Shown here piece by piece: positions 1-12,300 of a stretch of DNA of 64,000 bases (position 1 is the first letter of the stretch; each line of letters starts with the position of its first letter). This DNA comes from Plazaster borealis (lineage: Eukaryota > Echinodermata > Asteroidea > Forcipulatida > Labidiasteridae), in contig CM037473.1 in the NCBI GenBank assembly GCA_021014325.1, positions 8,325,501 through 8,389,500 of the forward strand, written 5' to 3'. The position numbers and the translations under genes are program-made. The notes below the pieces were generated by a model. It had not been told where the DNA came from and searched no databases. It worked only from the letters and a program-made list of their open reading frames with translations.

Positions 1-289
1 AAATGCAAAAACGGAACCCTCTTAACCTATGGAAAAAGCTTGTCAGCATGTGCTGACAAAACACAATGCACCAATATTTTTGTTTACAGTTGACCAACCA
101 TACACATCCTAATGGTTGGTCAACTCACTAGCAAATGGTAACCAGACTAGGAGGGTTTGTACATGAAAACTCTCAAATGATTAATGTGCACAGTTTCTTC
201 CGAGGACGAACCACAGTGAATTCCATATACTGCCCTTAAGTTCACCAAAGTTGATTAGGGTTTACGTTTCCTGGAGGCTAACCACTGGC

Positions 290-440
290 ACGCCAGGTGC
301 TTTCATTTTTTGAAGGGTCAAGGGCACCAAGGCGTTTTTCATTGCCTGCATGAAGAAAATTGTAAATTTCTATAGGAACATTTCAAGGGGCACCAAGGCA
401 ATAACCACTGGAGGCAATTGCCTCCGTTGAAGTATCGGGC
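290..440 (+). repeat. Interspersed repeat, 'ggggcaccaaggc' family
   Basis: The phrase 'gggcaccaaggc' occurs twice here, with 'ggaggcaattgcctcc' close by. Related sequence, in either orientation, lies at 11285-11440 and 16335-16515 with 'gaggccatggcctc' and 'ggccttggtgcccctt'. Three dispersed copies in one window mark an interspersed element. No coding capacity is visible. Confidence 0.5.
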
Positions 441-1782
441 CTGCACTGGGCCATGACACCTTACAATAGACCTTTATCATGGTGCGGCCATCTTGATTTT
501 CTCCCATTCAAAATCAAAGTAACCAAACCGAGGCTGGAATGGAAGTGCCAATAGTCTGGTTCCTTTTTGCTTGATGAATATTAGCATCTATTACTGCTGT
601 TGAATACAGGGAACATGACCAAGATGGTGACATCATGATAAAGGTCTATACACAATGCACACCTGCATAAATTCATTTGAATGGAATTGATATCATACAG
701 ACAATTGGCAGTAATCAATAATGACACAAGTTGTAATTCAACTGTACATGTATAAATTCGTTCAACATTTTTGTTTTTATTTTCGGGGGTCACTTTACAC
801 CACAAGGGCCCCTTAATGGCTTATTGTTTTACTTGTTACCTACATGTGTGTGGTTTAATGTACAGAAAATAAGTTATAGACTGAGGTCAAACTTGTCAAA
901 TTAACCCGCTGTCTTGTTTATTGCATTACTGACAATCTTGAAAGGATGTTTATAAAGATGCCATCTTGTCCAACTTGTTAAAAGTTTAGTTTGATTCACT
1001 GAATTTTGAACTTTGACCCACTGAATGATGAGGTTTGTGAACTTTCACTTGCATCCAGTCAAGGGTTTGCTAGTATGCCCTTTGGTAGACTTGATTTCAA
1101 GTCTGAGATCGCGGTTATTTCTCTGCATCAGCCACGCAAAATGCCCCCACATAATTAGCTATCACATGCCCTAACTCGCAATGTGACGGAGGTTAATCCA
1201 CAAGAGGGTGCTATTTCAGGCAATAATGTCTATCAGCTAGACTAAAAACCACGATCACAGCCCTTTGGCCTCCTTTAGTTTAAGGCGTATCCGAATTTTC
1301 GGCTATGGCTACAGCCTGAGTGAAGGTAGCCAAAAGCGCCAATTCGGACAAGGCCTCAACTTCACTGAATTAATCCATATCATATAACACCCAAGCAGAT
1401 CCTCGCCATTTGATTGGAAGATTGTCTGTCACGTGATAGCAAATAAATGTACCATTGCACGCTACGTCATTCACCGTGCATTTTTTGTTCCATTCACCGT
1501 GCATTTTTCGTTCCATCCGATTTGTTCTGTTGCACGGTGCGTACCACATGTTGCGTGCGCGTGTCTAATGCAGCAGTACAGTTACTGCATACATGCAAGG
1601 CACATACTACATTACGGCACCCGCGTGTCTCAAAATAGCAGTACAGAATGCACTTAGTCACTGTTGAATCCAAACAAGCCGAACCAAAAGAAATGGGTCT
1701 AATGTCACAATTAAATATTGTACGCTTTGTTTTGAAAGTTGTGTCCTCCAATCAAAATGACAAAGATCTACTTGGATGTTAT

Positions 1783-1941
1783 ATAAAACAAATAATGAAT
1801 GTTTTTCATTCGTGCAATAGTGCGAATATTTTCATTCACTGAAATATGGAATGTTCCACCTCGTTGAAAAGAACATTCCATCTTTCAACTCATGAAAATA
1901 TTCTCACCATTGCACTCATAAACATTCATTATTTGTATATT
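1783..1941. mobile_element. MITE-like inverted-repeat element
   Basis: The left arm (caaataatgaatg, then a segment around gtgcaatagtgcgaatattttc) is mirrored by the right arm (gaaaatattctcaccattgcac, then cattcattatttg). The whole folds into an imperfect hairpin of about 150 bp. A half copy lies at 5361-5420. This is what a non-autonomous DNA transposon looks like. Confidence 0.6.
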
Positions 1942-2285
1942 AGTACATTAGAACTTTAATGCATCATATTGTTGAAGGAAAGTGTGATGAAGTGGGATAA
2001 CCAGCCCCTTCCCTCTACCCCCCCCTGTCTCCTTCTTCATTGTTCATCCCTGATCTTTCTGTGTGCTTTCTGCCTCTCTCTCTTTTCATTTCTTTCCACT
2101 TGACAGCTTCTGTTACACCAGTATACCTGTTTATTGTGTTGTCATTTAGCCTTTGCACTTTGTCACAGTCTCTTCCTCAAAGACAAGCCATTTGAATGGT
2201 ATCGGATACAGGGTTTGCCCTTATCTTTTTAAGGGCACGCGCGGCTACTGCTGACACGCTCTCCATTGTGGGAGTCCACTCGTAA

Positions 2286-2646
2286 ACGTGTCGTGGCCCA
2301 GTGGTCTTGTGCACTTGACCCAAACTCTGGTGTTGTCAGCAACAGAGTGTGGGTTCGAATCCTGGTCATGACACTTGTGCCCTTGAGCAAGGCACTTAAC
2401 CATAATTGCTTCGTAAAAAGTTGGGAAGGTAGTGCATTCTGTTCTACCAGCCAGGCTTCTGCCTACATCTTTACGGACTGTGAAGGGGGTAACCCTGTTT
2501 CAGCCCCAGGAGTAGGTGGCAACATGCCCCTGATGACAGCTGATTTGGGTTGACAGCCCAAATCAGTTAAGTGTAGCCATCACTTTGAAGCGGCCGTCTG
2601 GCCTTTGATGTTAGGCGATATCTCATTAAAAAATAAAAATAAAAAG
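2286..2646 (+). mobile_element. tRNA-derived SINE (family B)
   Basis: The 5' part resembles a tRNA: an A-box-like tggcccagtggtc and a B box ggttcgaatcc at 2352-2362. A long unrelated body follows (ttgagcaaggcacttaacc ... ggcgatatctcatt) and it ends in an A-rich tail. A second full-length copy with the same body is at 11951-12345. The internal Pol III promoter boxes plus tRNA-unrelated body and A-rich end define a SINE. The 95-codon open frame across it is incidental. Confidence 0.8.
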
Positions 2647-3084
2647 GATGCTGCGTCGCCTCATAAAATACGCACTACACTGAGCAACATACAAGGACAT
2701 TGACTCCGGAAATGGCACAACCAAGATTATTGTGATGATGACGTCAGATGAATTGGTTCAATGTGATATATTTCTTTGTAAATTATGCAGTGATTTTGAA
2801 ACTTTTTGAAATTATGCTGGAATAAAAATGGGCATGTTTATAATCTTTGTGGCACGTCCACATCCAAATGCTTATTTGTCTTTTCAATTCTGGACAAATG
2901 AAGTTGAACTCAAGTACAATTTCATCAAAGTATTTCAGATGGAGAACTTTGTACCAGTGCGAACTGTTACTAAGTCAGCTTTTTAAAATGTTCAATACTT
3001 GTTCTGGGCAAAAACCACATACAACTATCGTGTAAGTTATACTCGTGTCAACTTGAGATCTCATTATTTCCCAAATATTTTCAG

Positions 3085-3317
3085 CCTCAAGACGACGACA
3101 CAAGCTCAGTCACGTCAACAAAGTCAGAAAAAGACAAACAAGCTAAGCAGCCAGTGGTAGCCACATCGGGTAAGATCCCGTCAGCAGGAGCTAAGGTCCC
3201 TGCCGTCACCAAGTTAGTAGCCGCTGCTGCACCCAGTAAGCCAACGATGAGGTTGAATGACCGATTGATGAGAGAGAACAAGCCCTGTCTGAGGCTGGTA
3301 CAGCTACAGGCTTATAG
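3085..3317 (+). CDS. PHF12: PHF12 exon (acidic/Lys-rich linker before the MRG-binding segment)
   Basis: The acceptor is ttttcag and the exon opens in phase 0 (CCT CAA GAC). It ends in phase 2 at TATAG|GTGGGT. The alternative donor GTAACT four bases later would break the frame of the next exon, so this one is chosen. The translation is a low-complexity Lys/Ser/Ala segment; assignment to PHF12 comes from the seamless join downstream. Confidence 0.75.
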
Positions 3318-6300
3318 GTGGGTAACTCGATGTAGTTGGCATGTAATTCTTGCTTTGGGGGTTTTATAGACGACATTCCAATCCGTTGCTCCTTAATGCA
3401 TTGACCAATCACAACTGCTAAGGCATGTCCCAAGAGTCCAACAAATTGTTCAATTCCAATTTCCAATTTGAAAACAAGCTGCTGTCATTTGGATTGATGC
3501 ATCAACTTCAAGCATATGGTATTCTGTGCAGTCTGTAGACTGTGCAAGTCTCGCGCGTATTCGAACATTGGCACCCATTGAAGTGCACGAGTTTGTTTCC
3601 TGCATGCGTTAAAGCAATTGGCCTTTTTGAGATATGGTGGATACTATGACAAAATGATGTAGAACATAACTTATTGAATATTTACAACTAGAAAAAAAGT
3701 GGATACTGAAATTCTGTCAAAAACCTTGCTGACAACGCATTTTAAACCAGACGGTGCAGTTTCCGTGTAGGTATCACTCTTAAACTCACCTATTTGTCTA
3801 TGCCCTTTTCAGGATTCAGTTTCTGTTTAGTTGCAACTATTTGTGGTCAGTGATGTCATGCTGTCCTGCCAGGGAAATTATGTAAATCGTTGAGGAAAAC
3901 ACTTAATTCGCATAAAAAGCAACAAAAATACAACATTTTTCCTGTGTCTTAGTGCACAAAATCTTGCGCTGGCAGCGTCCCAGCAATGGCGACGCAGCAT
4001 GCATCACTTGCATGTACAGCAGAGCTGTCAAATCTCCCTGATTCTGCAGAAAGTTCCCTGAAAATAAACCAATCTTTCCATGTTCTGATGAACAAATTTG
4101 AGAATCTCCCTGATTATGGAAACTTTGTCCCTATTATGTTGATTGAAATTCTAAAAATCTCTCCAATTGTTGTACAAAATCTCCCTGATTGCAAGGTGGC
4201 CCAGCTTAGATTGGTCTATAGAGGGTTTTGGATGTTGTTTGTTTCTGCCACAGGATTTACTATTTTTATGCCCAACATCTCTTTAATATGACAAGGCGTA
4301 TGAGGATGAAGTTTTAAATCATTGATGCTGATGCTTGTAACTGTTTTTACCACAAGAACCATTTCCTATCCTTTTAAACACTTTAAACAGTAGTTGATAG
4401 AATGAATTGTAATCAACCATTTCCTTCCACTATAGAGAGGCACAGAAGGAAGTCCAGCAAGCCAAGACCCAACCAGGAAGGCCAACCACGCCGGTAATTG
4501 CCGCACTCGTTCCCGATGAGCCCTCCACAAGCTCTGCCCCGACCACCAGGACACGGCTAGCCCGCCTCGAAGCCAAACGAGACCTCAGATCGACCCAGGA
4601 GAAGCCATCGGTACAAGATGCCGGGACTGCTGACCTCAAGGCGAAGCGAGATTTCAGACTCGTCCTGGAGAAGATGGAGAAGGCGGGGGACGCGACGGCA
4701 AGTGCCCCGGACAGTCCGAAGCATGTAGGGGAGATCAAGAATCCATTCCAGATGTTAGTGAAGGCAGCGGAGATACAGAATCCTGTCCAGTTTGGTCTGC
4801 CAGGAAGTTACATGATGTTTGCTCCATTGCCAGGTATGTGTGTCAACACAGCTCATGGCAGGCTTGGTCTTAAAACTTACACCCAAAATATAGTCTAGTC
4901 AGGAGATATTCAGAAGTCAAATTCCTCCTTTAAAATAGTTTAAAGGGTCTGTATATGTTTAGTAATGAATCTGAAAATTAATGGCAATAAAAACTTATTT
5001 GGTAATAATTACAGCGGATAGTTTTATGCATTTTGAGAAACTTTTCACTTTGAAGTACTGCGGTTATGGAAAAATATATCACTTTTTATCCCCCAAAAAT
5101 TGAATCTGAGAAGCGTTACAGCCTTAACGCTTCTCAGAGTGTGTATTCCAATTGCAGATTATTCTTCCTGCGTGGACAAACCGCTCCAGATTTTTGGCAA
5201 TATCTCAAAAACGCTACCACCTTTGGAAATGAAATTTTCACAGGCTAGTTTTATGGTATATATCTACAACTATATAGCATTGAAACAAACAATGGGTTCC
5301 AACTACCAAACATATACAGATCCTTAACAATTTGATATAGTTATCCCTTCTGAAGGCGATTATTATACAAATAATGAATGTTAATGAGTGTAATGGTGAG
5401 AGTATTTTGAGGCGAGGTTCTTCTCACCCATACACTCTTGCTTTGCTGAGATGTAGAACAATGAGCCATTCCCAACAGCTTGATTCCTGCATCACTTTGG
5501 AACTCCTTGCCTGGTGCATGTTTCCCTCCATCCTAGAATCTAGACTGTTTTAAAGAGGAATATCAATTCCTACCTTCAGCTTCTGGGTTATTTTCATCTT
5601 TAGTATTTTTACTACTTGTAGCCCCTCACCAAGAGTGTCTTTTAGCCTTCTTAGAGGCAAACTTGCATAACAAACAAAAATATAAATAAATACAATTCCA
5701 TCTTTCTCACTGATTAGCGTAATATAATACTTGTCTATGTATAATACTTCTCAATTTGTAGGAAGTAGCAGAAAAAGGCGGAAAGAAGAATTGTCCAAAA
5801 ACTTCAAGAAGCCCCATGAGATGGACAATGGCATAGTACCTTTACCAGCCAAGTTGTGCTTTCAATGTAACAAGTAAGTGTCTTGCTTTGATGCACTTCC
5901 GAAAGGTGTTCTGAAAAAAGTGCATATTTTTCCCCCCAAATATTGACAAAAATCACAAGTTTGCTTTAACATTCACAAATAGCTGGGACACTTAATCCAT
6001 TCTGATTGGTCGAGAGGAGATCTCGTTGCCATGTTTAAACGCGCCACAAAACACGTGTTAAAACACTGCGAGGAGTGTTTAAACATACGTTTGGAGCGCA
6101 AGCTTACAAGGGCGCTAGTATACAGGCAACGGAATCAATACATACTGGTACTCAATGTAAAATCTGTTAAAACCGTTTGAGCATTGCATGAAATTTGACT
6201 CTTCCCGAGCCCGAAGATGAGACAGGAATTCAAAACTTACAGAAAATTGTTTATTGATTTTCTGACAATATTACACTTTTTGTAAATAAGGGCATTTGTG

Positions 6301-9300
6301 AATTGGAATAAACTAGAAGTGACTCAGTCTCAAGCGGCCGTTTAAAACCTTGCAGGGTCGTGGCTGTGCGATGAAGGACCTTGTCTTCAGCTCTGTCCTT
6401 TATTACACGGCCACGACCCTGCCGGTTTTAAACAGCCTTTTATTCCCTTATTCAAAAATTTGTATTTCTTTTTGCCGTGATGTTTCAGGAGCTGTCGACT
6501 AAGTCCCTTGATACAATGTGACTACTGCCCTCTTTTATACCACAAAGACTGTACAAATCCTCCATTGACTGCCATGCCGACCGGCAGATGGATGTGTCCA
6601 AATCACCCTGAACATTCCTTGGTAAGTGACCCCCAGGACTAGAGCAATTTATTGACCTTCATCATATCACAGCCTCATGATATTCTTCCTACTTTAGTTT
6701 TTCGATTTTTCTTTTTGCCAATGGAAAAATCTGAAAATTGTTATTAATAAGGCCTGAAAAGTCTATTACAGCCTACACCATTTGTACATGTAGGTCAGCC
6801 CTTGTACTTCTACTTTTTTTCAAGGACCAAATATTGTGCCTGCTGCTTGTTCTCTCCATCTTAAATCTACGTAGGTAAACTCCATGGAGGGAAACTTCAG
6901 ACTTTTATCTGAAATCGGACCTTTTATATCTGCCTTATGAAAAATAGTAATAGTAATAACAATAATATCAATATTGGAGCAATGTGCATTTTTACACTGT
7001 GCTTCAACATCAGCCTGTAGCCAAGCCTTAGTGAGTTTTGGAAAAAGCCCTACAATTCCAGGGGTTATCAAAAGGTGGAAATAACATAATTTCAAGGTTT
7101 CTCATAGCATTTGTATCCTAGTTTAAGACCTTTTTGACAGCAATTACACTGATGCTAGAAGAAAATCAATGTGGCCCATTTTGCACACAACAAATAAAGA
7201 TTTGATGAAAACCAGGTTCAAGTTCTGTGATTTTGTTGTATTGGATACAGACTGGTTTTCAAGGAGTCCATTATACTGAGCGTTGTCGCATCTTCAATGA
7301 ATTCCACGGCCGGCTCGACCAAAACGCCATCAAACTCCGCTTCATGCACAAAATAGGAAGTACGGGCCCACCTCCAAAGCATAAAGAGAAGCTGGCCAAG
7401 CGGCCGGCGATGGCGGTACCCAAGGCCATCAAGTGTCAGTATGCCCTCCCTCCACCGTCGTTACCCCTCCCTAATGAGAAGCCGAGATTAGTGTGCATGA
7501 CACCAGAGGGATTCAGGTCTAACAGTGCTGTCTGTTCACCAGAGGAACAGGAAGAGGTAAGCAGGCCTGTGATTTTTCAAAATTTCTGGATTTTTTGTAG
7601 GTCTTCCATAAAGGCATCGTACACATTTGGTAATTACTCAAAATATATATTGGCATAAAAACTGACTTGGTAACGAGCCATAGAGAGCTGTTGATAGTAT
7701 AAAACATAGTGAGAAACGACTCCCTCTGAAGTAATGTAGTTTTTGAGAAAGAGGTAATTTCTCACTAAAATAATAAAAACTTCTTACAAGAAGTTTTTAT
7801 TCCTATCTGAAAGCACACAAATTTGTACAACAAGGGTGTTTTTTCTTTCATCATTTTCTTGCAACTTCGATGACCAATTGAGCCCAAATTTTCACAGGCT
7901 TGTTATTTTATGCATATGTTGGGATACACCAAATGAGAACACTGGTCTTTGACAATTACCAAACGTGTACGATGCCTTTAAGGGACTTTGTCCAAATTAG
8001 TCCAGGACAACCAGCGGATAAGTACCATCCAGGACAAGGTTTTTCACCCGCCGTTAATTCACCTTGTTTGAAATTGGGTGTCGGAGAAACCATGGGAGAA
8101 GTTCAAAGTGCATGGGGTTACATTTGTTTACAAACCGCAAAGACTTAGATCGCTATCTACTGGAAAACAAGCAGGGGGTCTCTACATGTCTCATAAGACC
8201 CCTTACTTGTAGCAGAGCTGCCAACTCTCCCTGATTCTGCAGAAAGTTCCCTGAATATTAACCAATCTTTCAATGTTCTGATGAACAAATTCAACAATCT
8301 CCCTGGTTATGGAATTTTTTTCCCCTATTATGTTGGATGTAATTCTAAATATTGCCCCGATTGTTGTACAAAATATCCCTGATTTCAAGATGCAAATGTT
8401 GACAGGTCTGCATCTACCTGCTAAAGTTTAAGGCGGGGGTTTTTTGTGGAAGAGTTTCAGCGTTATTGAATTAGCAAAAAATCAGTGTGGTCAGGGTTCT
8501 TCACTTGGTATTTTGGCCGGAAAGTGTTTTTTGTTGCCAAATGATGCCAGCTCTTTGATGTTTATCAGTGTGTGCTGAGCAAGATATTTTTTCTGTGCAG
8601 AGCAGCTTGAATAAATTAGGCTCCAAGCCTGGATCTTGGAACAGTCTTGTTCTACTTGACTCTAAAACCAATCATGGGATAATTCAATGCTATATTTTTC
8701 CCCAGTGGTTGAAGTGTGTGACAGCCTTACAGACGAGTATAACAAGATATATGGTCAAGAAGCAACTACCTAAGGATCCAATTAGACCAAAGATCATCAC
8801 CACCACCTCACTGTCCAGACCCACACACTCTTCAGCTGTTAACAGTCCTGTCTCATTGCATAGTTCAACGACGGCGCTGCACTCGTCGAGTAGGACGCCA
8901 ACCACAACAAATAGCAACCCCACGACGCTAGCGGAGAAGAGACTCGAAAGCACGTTTGTTGATTCAAGTCAAAGCAAAGTAGACCTTAAGCACAGAGACA
9001 TCAAACTGACCAACGGACCCGTGCCGCTACAAAACGGTCCAGTGACCATAAACAAAACCTTAGGACACAAAATTGAAGGGACCTTGAACACTATCGTAGT
9101 GAAAGAGGCTGGTATAACAAACCATACCTTGTTAAAGACCAAGGCAGGGGAGACAATACCCCATAGTAATTTAGGACTTAAAGTGGTGACGATATCGAAT
9201 AAGAACGATTCTATGCTGAATGTGGCTAGTCCGGTGAACGGCTCAATGGTAGGAAAGTCACTTGTGAACTCAGTCAGCAAAGCCAATCCATCTGTTATTC

Positions 9301-12300
9301 ATAAGATTATATCCACGTCGGCAGCGGGTAAAGCATTGACGACTGGGCCCAATGTGCCCAGAGCAACGAGTCATCAATCGGTCCACCCTAATGCAAAAAT
9401 GGAAGGGTCTCAGTCACTGGTCAATAGGTCAGGTGGCATGGGAGCCACTACAAAGGTTACTATAGCAACGACTGGAGGGGTGACTCTATCGTCGGCCCAG
9501 GGGAAAATAGTCACTGTCTCAAATGGGGGTGAGTTACAAATGTGATTAATCTGCGCCCAATTTCATAGGGCCGCTTGTACAAAAAAAGAGTGCTTAAAAA
9601 TGGTCTGCTAAGCAAAAGTAAGCAGGATACCAGTCACAGATTGTACATGTGACATGCTATTTTTGGCTGGTAACCTCATTCTGGTAAGCATAATTTTGTT
9701 TTGCTTAGCTACTTTTTGTGCTTAAGCAGCTCTATGAAATTGGGCCCTTGTCTGTGAGCTTGCCAGCTCTCCATTAAATTTCATGAATAGGTTTGCACAT
9801 GAAAGAACAACTGACACAGAGATAAAGTGAGCAATTACCAAATATGCTTTTAGGTTGTAATTACGCTGGTACTAGGTAAATTGATATACGTTCCTTGTGC
9901 GATGCGCCGTAGGGAACAGTGAAGCAATATTTTTGTTAACGACCTTGTTTGTCTGTAATGTTGGTGTTGTTTGTTTTAACAGGAGGCAGTAAATCTAGTA
10001 TTGTAGGCAGCTCAGGGAATGCCAGCACGTCGTCCAAAGTGACCACAGCATCTCTTAGCTCCTCACCAGCAATTATTAACCTCAATAGCACCCTGCAGTC
10101 CTGTGTAGAGGGCAGTGGAGGTAAGGCATATACTACTGAACTGTCTTCAAGATCCTTGTGTATGTCTATCGCTCATCAAATGGCACTTTACCACCATATC
10201 TCTCAGAAGGTCTCCAACCCTATCTTCCCTACCGCGAGTCTATGAGATCGAATAACAAACATCTTATAAGGAAACCCCTGTCCAAAACATTATGGGGTGA
10301 AAGATCATTTACTTCTGCTGCCCCTTCATTAGGCCACATAAAAATAAAAAATTGTTGCTCGTCCTTTTTTTATGGGAAGAGGGGGAGGGAGGGCGGGTTT
10401 TTTTTTTTTTTTTTTTTGACATGGCAAATTATGAAATAAAGAATAAAGATATCATCATAATCACTATAAAACAAAGGGTTTGTGTGATTTTGATGTTTTT
10501 AATTGTTTTGTAAACCTTTCAAATCCATAGATGACTTTTTCTGTAAACATTTTCAAAAAACTAAAACGCAAATATTTGAAGAATTTTTCTTGTTTTGCCA
10601 ACATGAACAATCTTTCTTCAATCATCTATTTCCGACCTATGGATTTTGAAAAAATATCAGCTGAAAAATCTGGGAGCCAAATTTGACTGAAAAGATCTTT
10701 AAAAATATGGTTTTTATGAAAAAAAAATGGGGTCGGGGGGGTTTTGTAGGGTCGGGCGGGGGACGATCAACAATTTTTTTTTTTATGTGGCCTTATGGAA
10801 CAACTTACCAGATCATATTAAACTTTCTCCATCACTGGCTTTGTTCAAAACTTCCCTCAAGAGGACCTAATGAGGACTGCACAATCATCTCCCTCTTCTA
10901 ACATGTCTAATGTGTTGCTGTGCCATCAATCTTTAGATGGATACCGTTGCATTATAAATGCCCATTATTATTATTGTTATTACTGTTTACATTGGAGCCA
11001 TGTTGATTACTCTCTTGTACAAATCGGTGTAACCAGAGTGAGGCTTGAAGGGAAACGGTCTGGGCCCCGTTTAGGGTTACTCTATCAATGCAATGTCAAT
11101 TGCCATGATTAGGAATGATTAGGGCGGACATGATGGTAGTATCTTTGATTTTTAATGTTTCAGATGTGGAGCTGAGCAAGCTAGATGAGAGGCTGGTTCA
11201 GATTTTAGCCTGGCAAAGGCTGCAACAACTTTTACCTCAAAAGGTACAATTATTTTCATATAATAGGTAGATATTATTTTTTTGGCCTGGAATAACACGG
11301 AGGCCATGGCCTCTGTAGCCCCTGGTCCTGGCCTTGGTGCCCCTTCAAAAGTTTCCCATTGACGTTCAGATTTTCCAATGAAAGTGCCTTTTACAAAATG
11401 AAAAAGGCCTTGCTCTCTCAAAGATGAAAAATCCAGGCCTGTGTTATGTCATGTATAATATTGTATGAGAGCTGATAGTGATTGCATAGTCTTCATCAAG
11501 AGACTGGAGAGATTGTACTTAAACTTATGAGTGGTACTTTAACCAAATAGTTCGTTTGGATCACATTTCAAGTCAAATGTTTCAGGCATCCATCATTGAT
11601 GCAACAACTCTTTGTGTAAACCTCCACTTCAACTTTCCACCAAATTTGTTCTCGTTTTTACCTGCAGCCCCTTCCGACCTCGGCTACGATCAAGAAACAA
11701 CACATGGTCAACAACACCACCACACCAACAAGTAGCAATACACTCAGGCCATCGCAACCAGTGCCAGCATTTAGTAATCAGATCAAAGCGAGGGCGCTGT
11801 TCTGTCCCCTGACGGGTCGGGGGTCGGCATCGCCCGTGCCAATGTGCTACAGGTCGTTACACGTAGGAACTGGTGAGTGTGAGACGTCAGTTGGACAAAT
11901 CCTGTAGTTGTTATTATCCGTCAATGAGAAAATGAGAGTGGCATACCTTGTGGCGTGTCGTGGCCAAGTGGTCTAGTTCACCGGACCCAAGCTCTGGTGT
12001 TGTCAGCAGCAGAGTTTGGGTTCGATTCCCGGTCATGACACTTGTTCCCTGGAGCACGGTACTTAACCATAATTGCTTCGTAAAAAGGTGGGAAGGTAGT
12101 GCATTCTGCTCTACCAGGCAGGTTCATAGTGGATGATACCCATGCCTACATCATTACAGACTGTGAAGGGGGTAACCTTGTTTCAGCCCCAGGAGTAGGT
12201 GGCAATGTGCCCCTGGTGACAGTTGATTTGGGTCAACAGCCAAAATCAACAGCCAAAATCAGTTAAGTGTAGCCCTCACCTTGTCTGGCCTTGTGAGGTT

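Larger units (their letters stand above)
1..3084. other. Upstream intronic or intergenic DNA, no exon recognised
   Basis: No open frame here resembles the N-terminal part of PHF12, and I could not find the first PHD finger (closely spaced Cys pairs followed by HxxC). The first supported PHF12 exon begins after a splice acceptor at 3081-3084. The stretch is therefore best read as intron between upstream exons and that exon. It holds a copy of the 'caccaaggc' repeat, an inverted-repeat MITE and a tRNA-derived SINE, listed separately. The rest shows no recognisable structure. Confidence 0.5.

Noticed and set aside
8568..8705. N-terminal extension of the large PHF12 exon frame
   Set aside because: The open frame continues upstream, but the acceptor at 8704-8705, the phase and the match of WLKCVTALQ to vertebrate PHF12 place the exon start at 8706.
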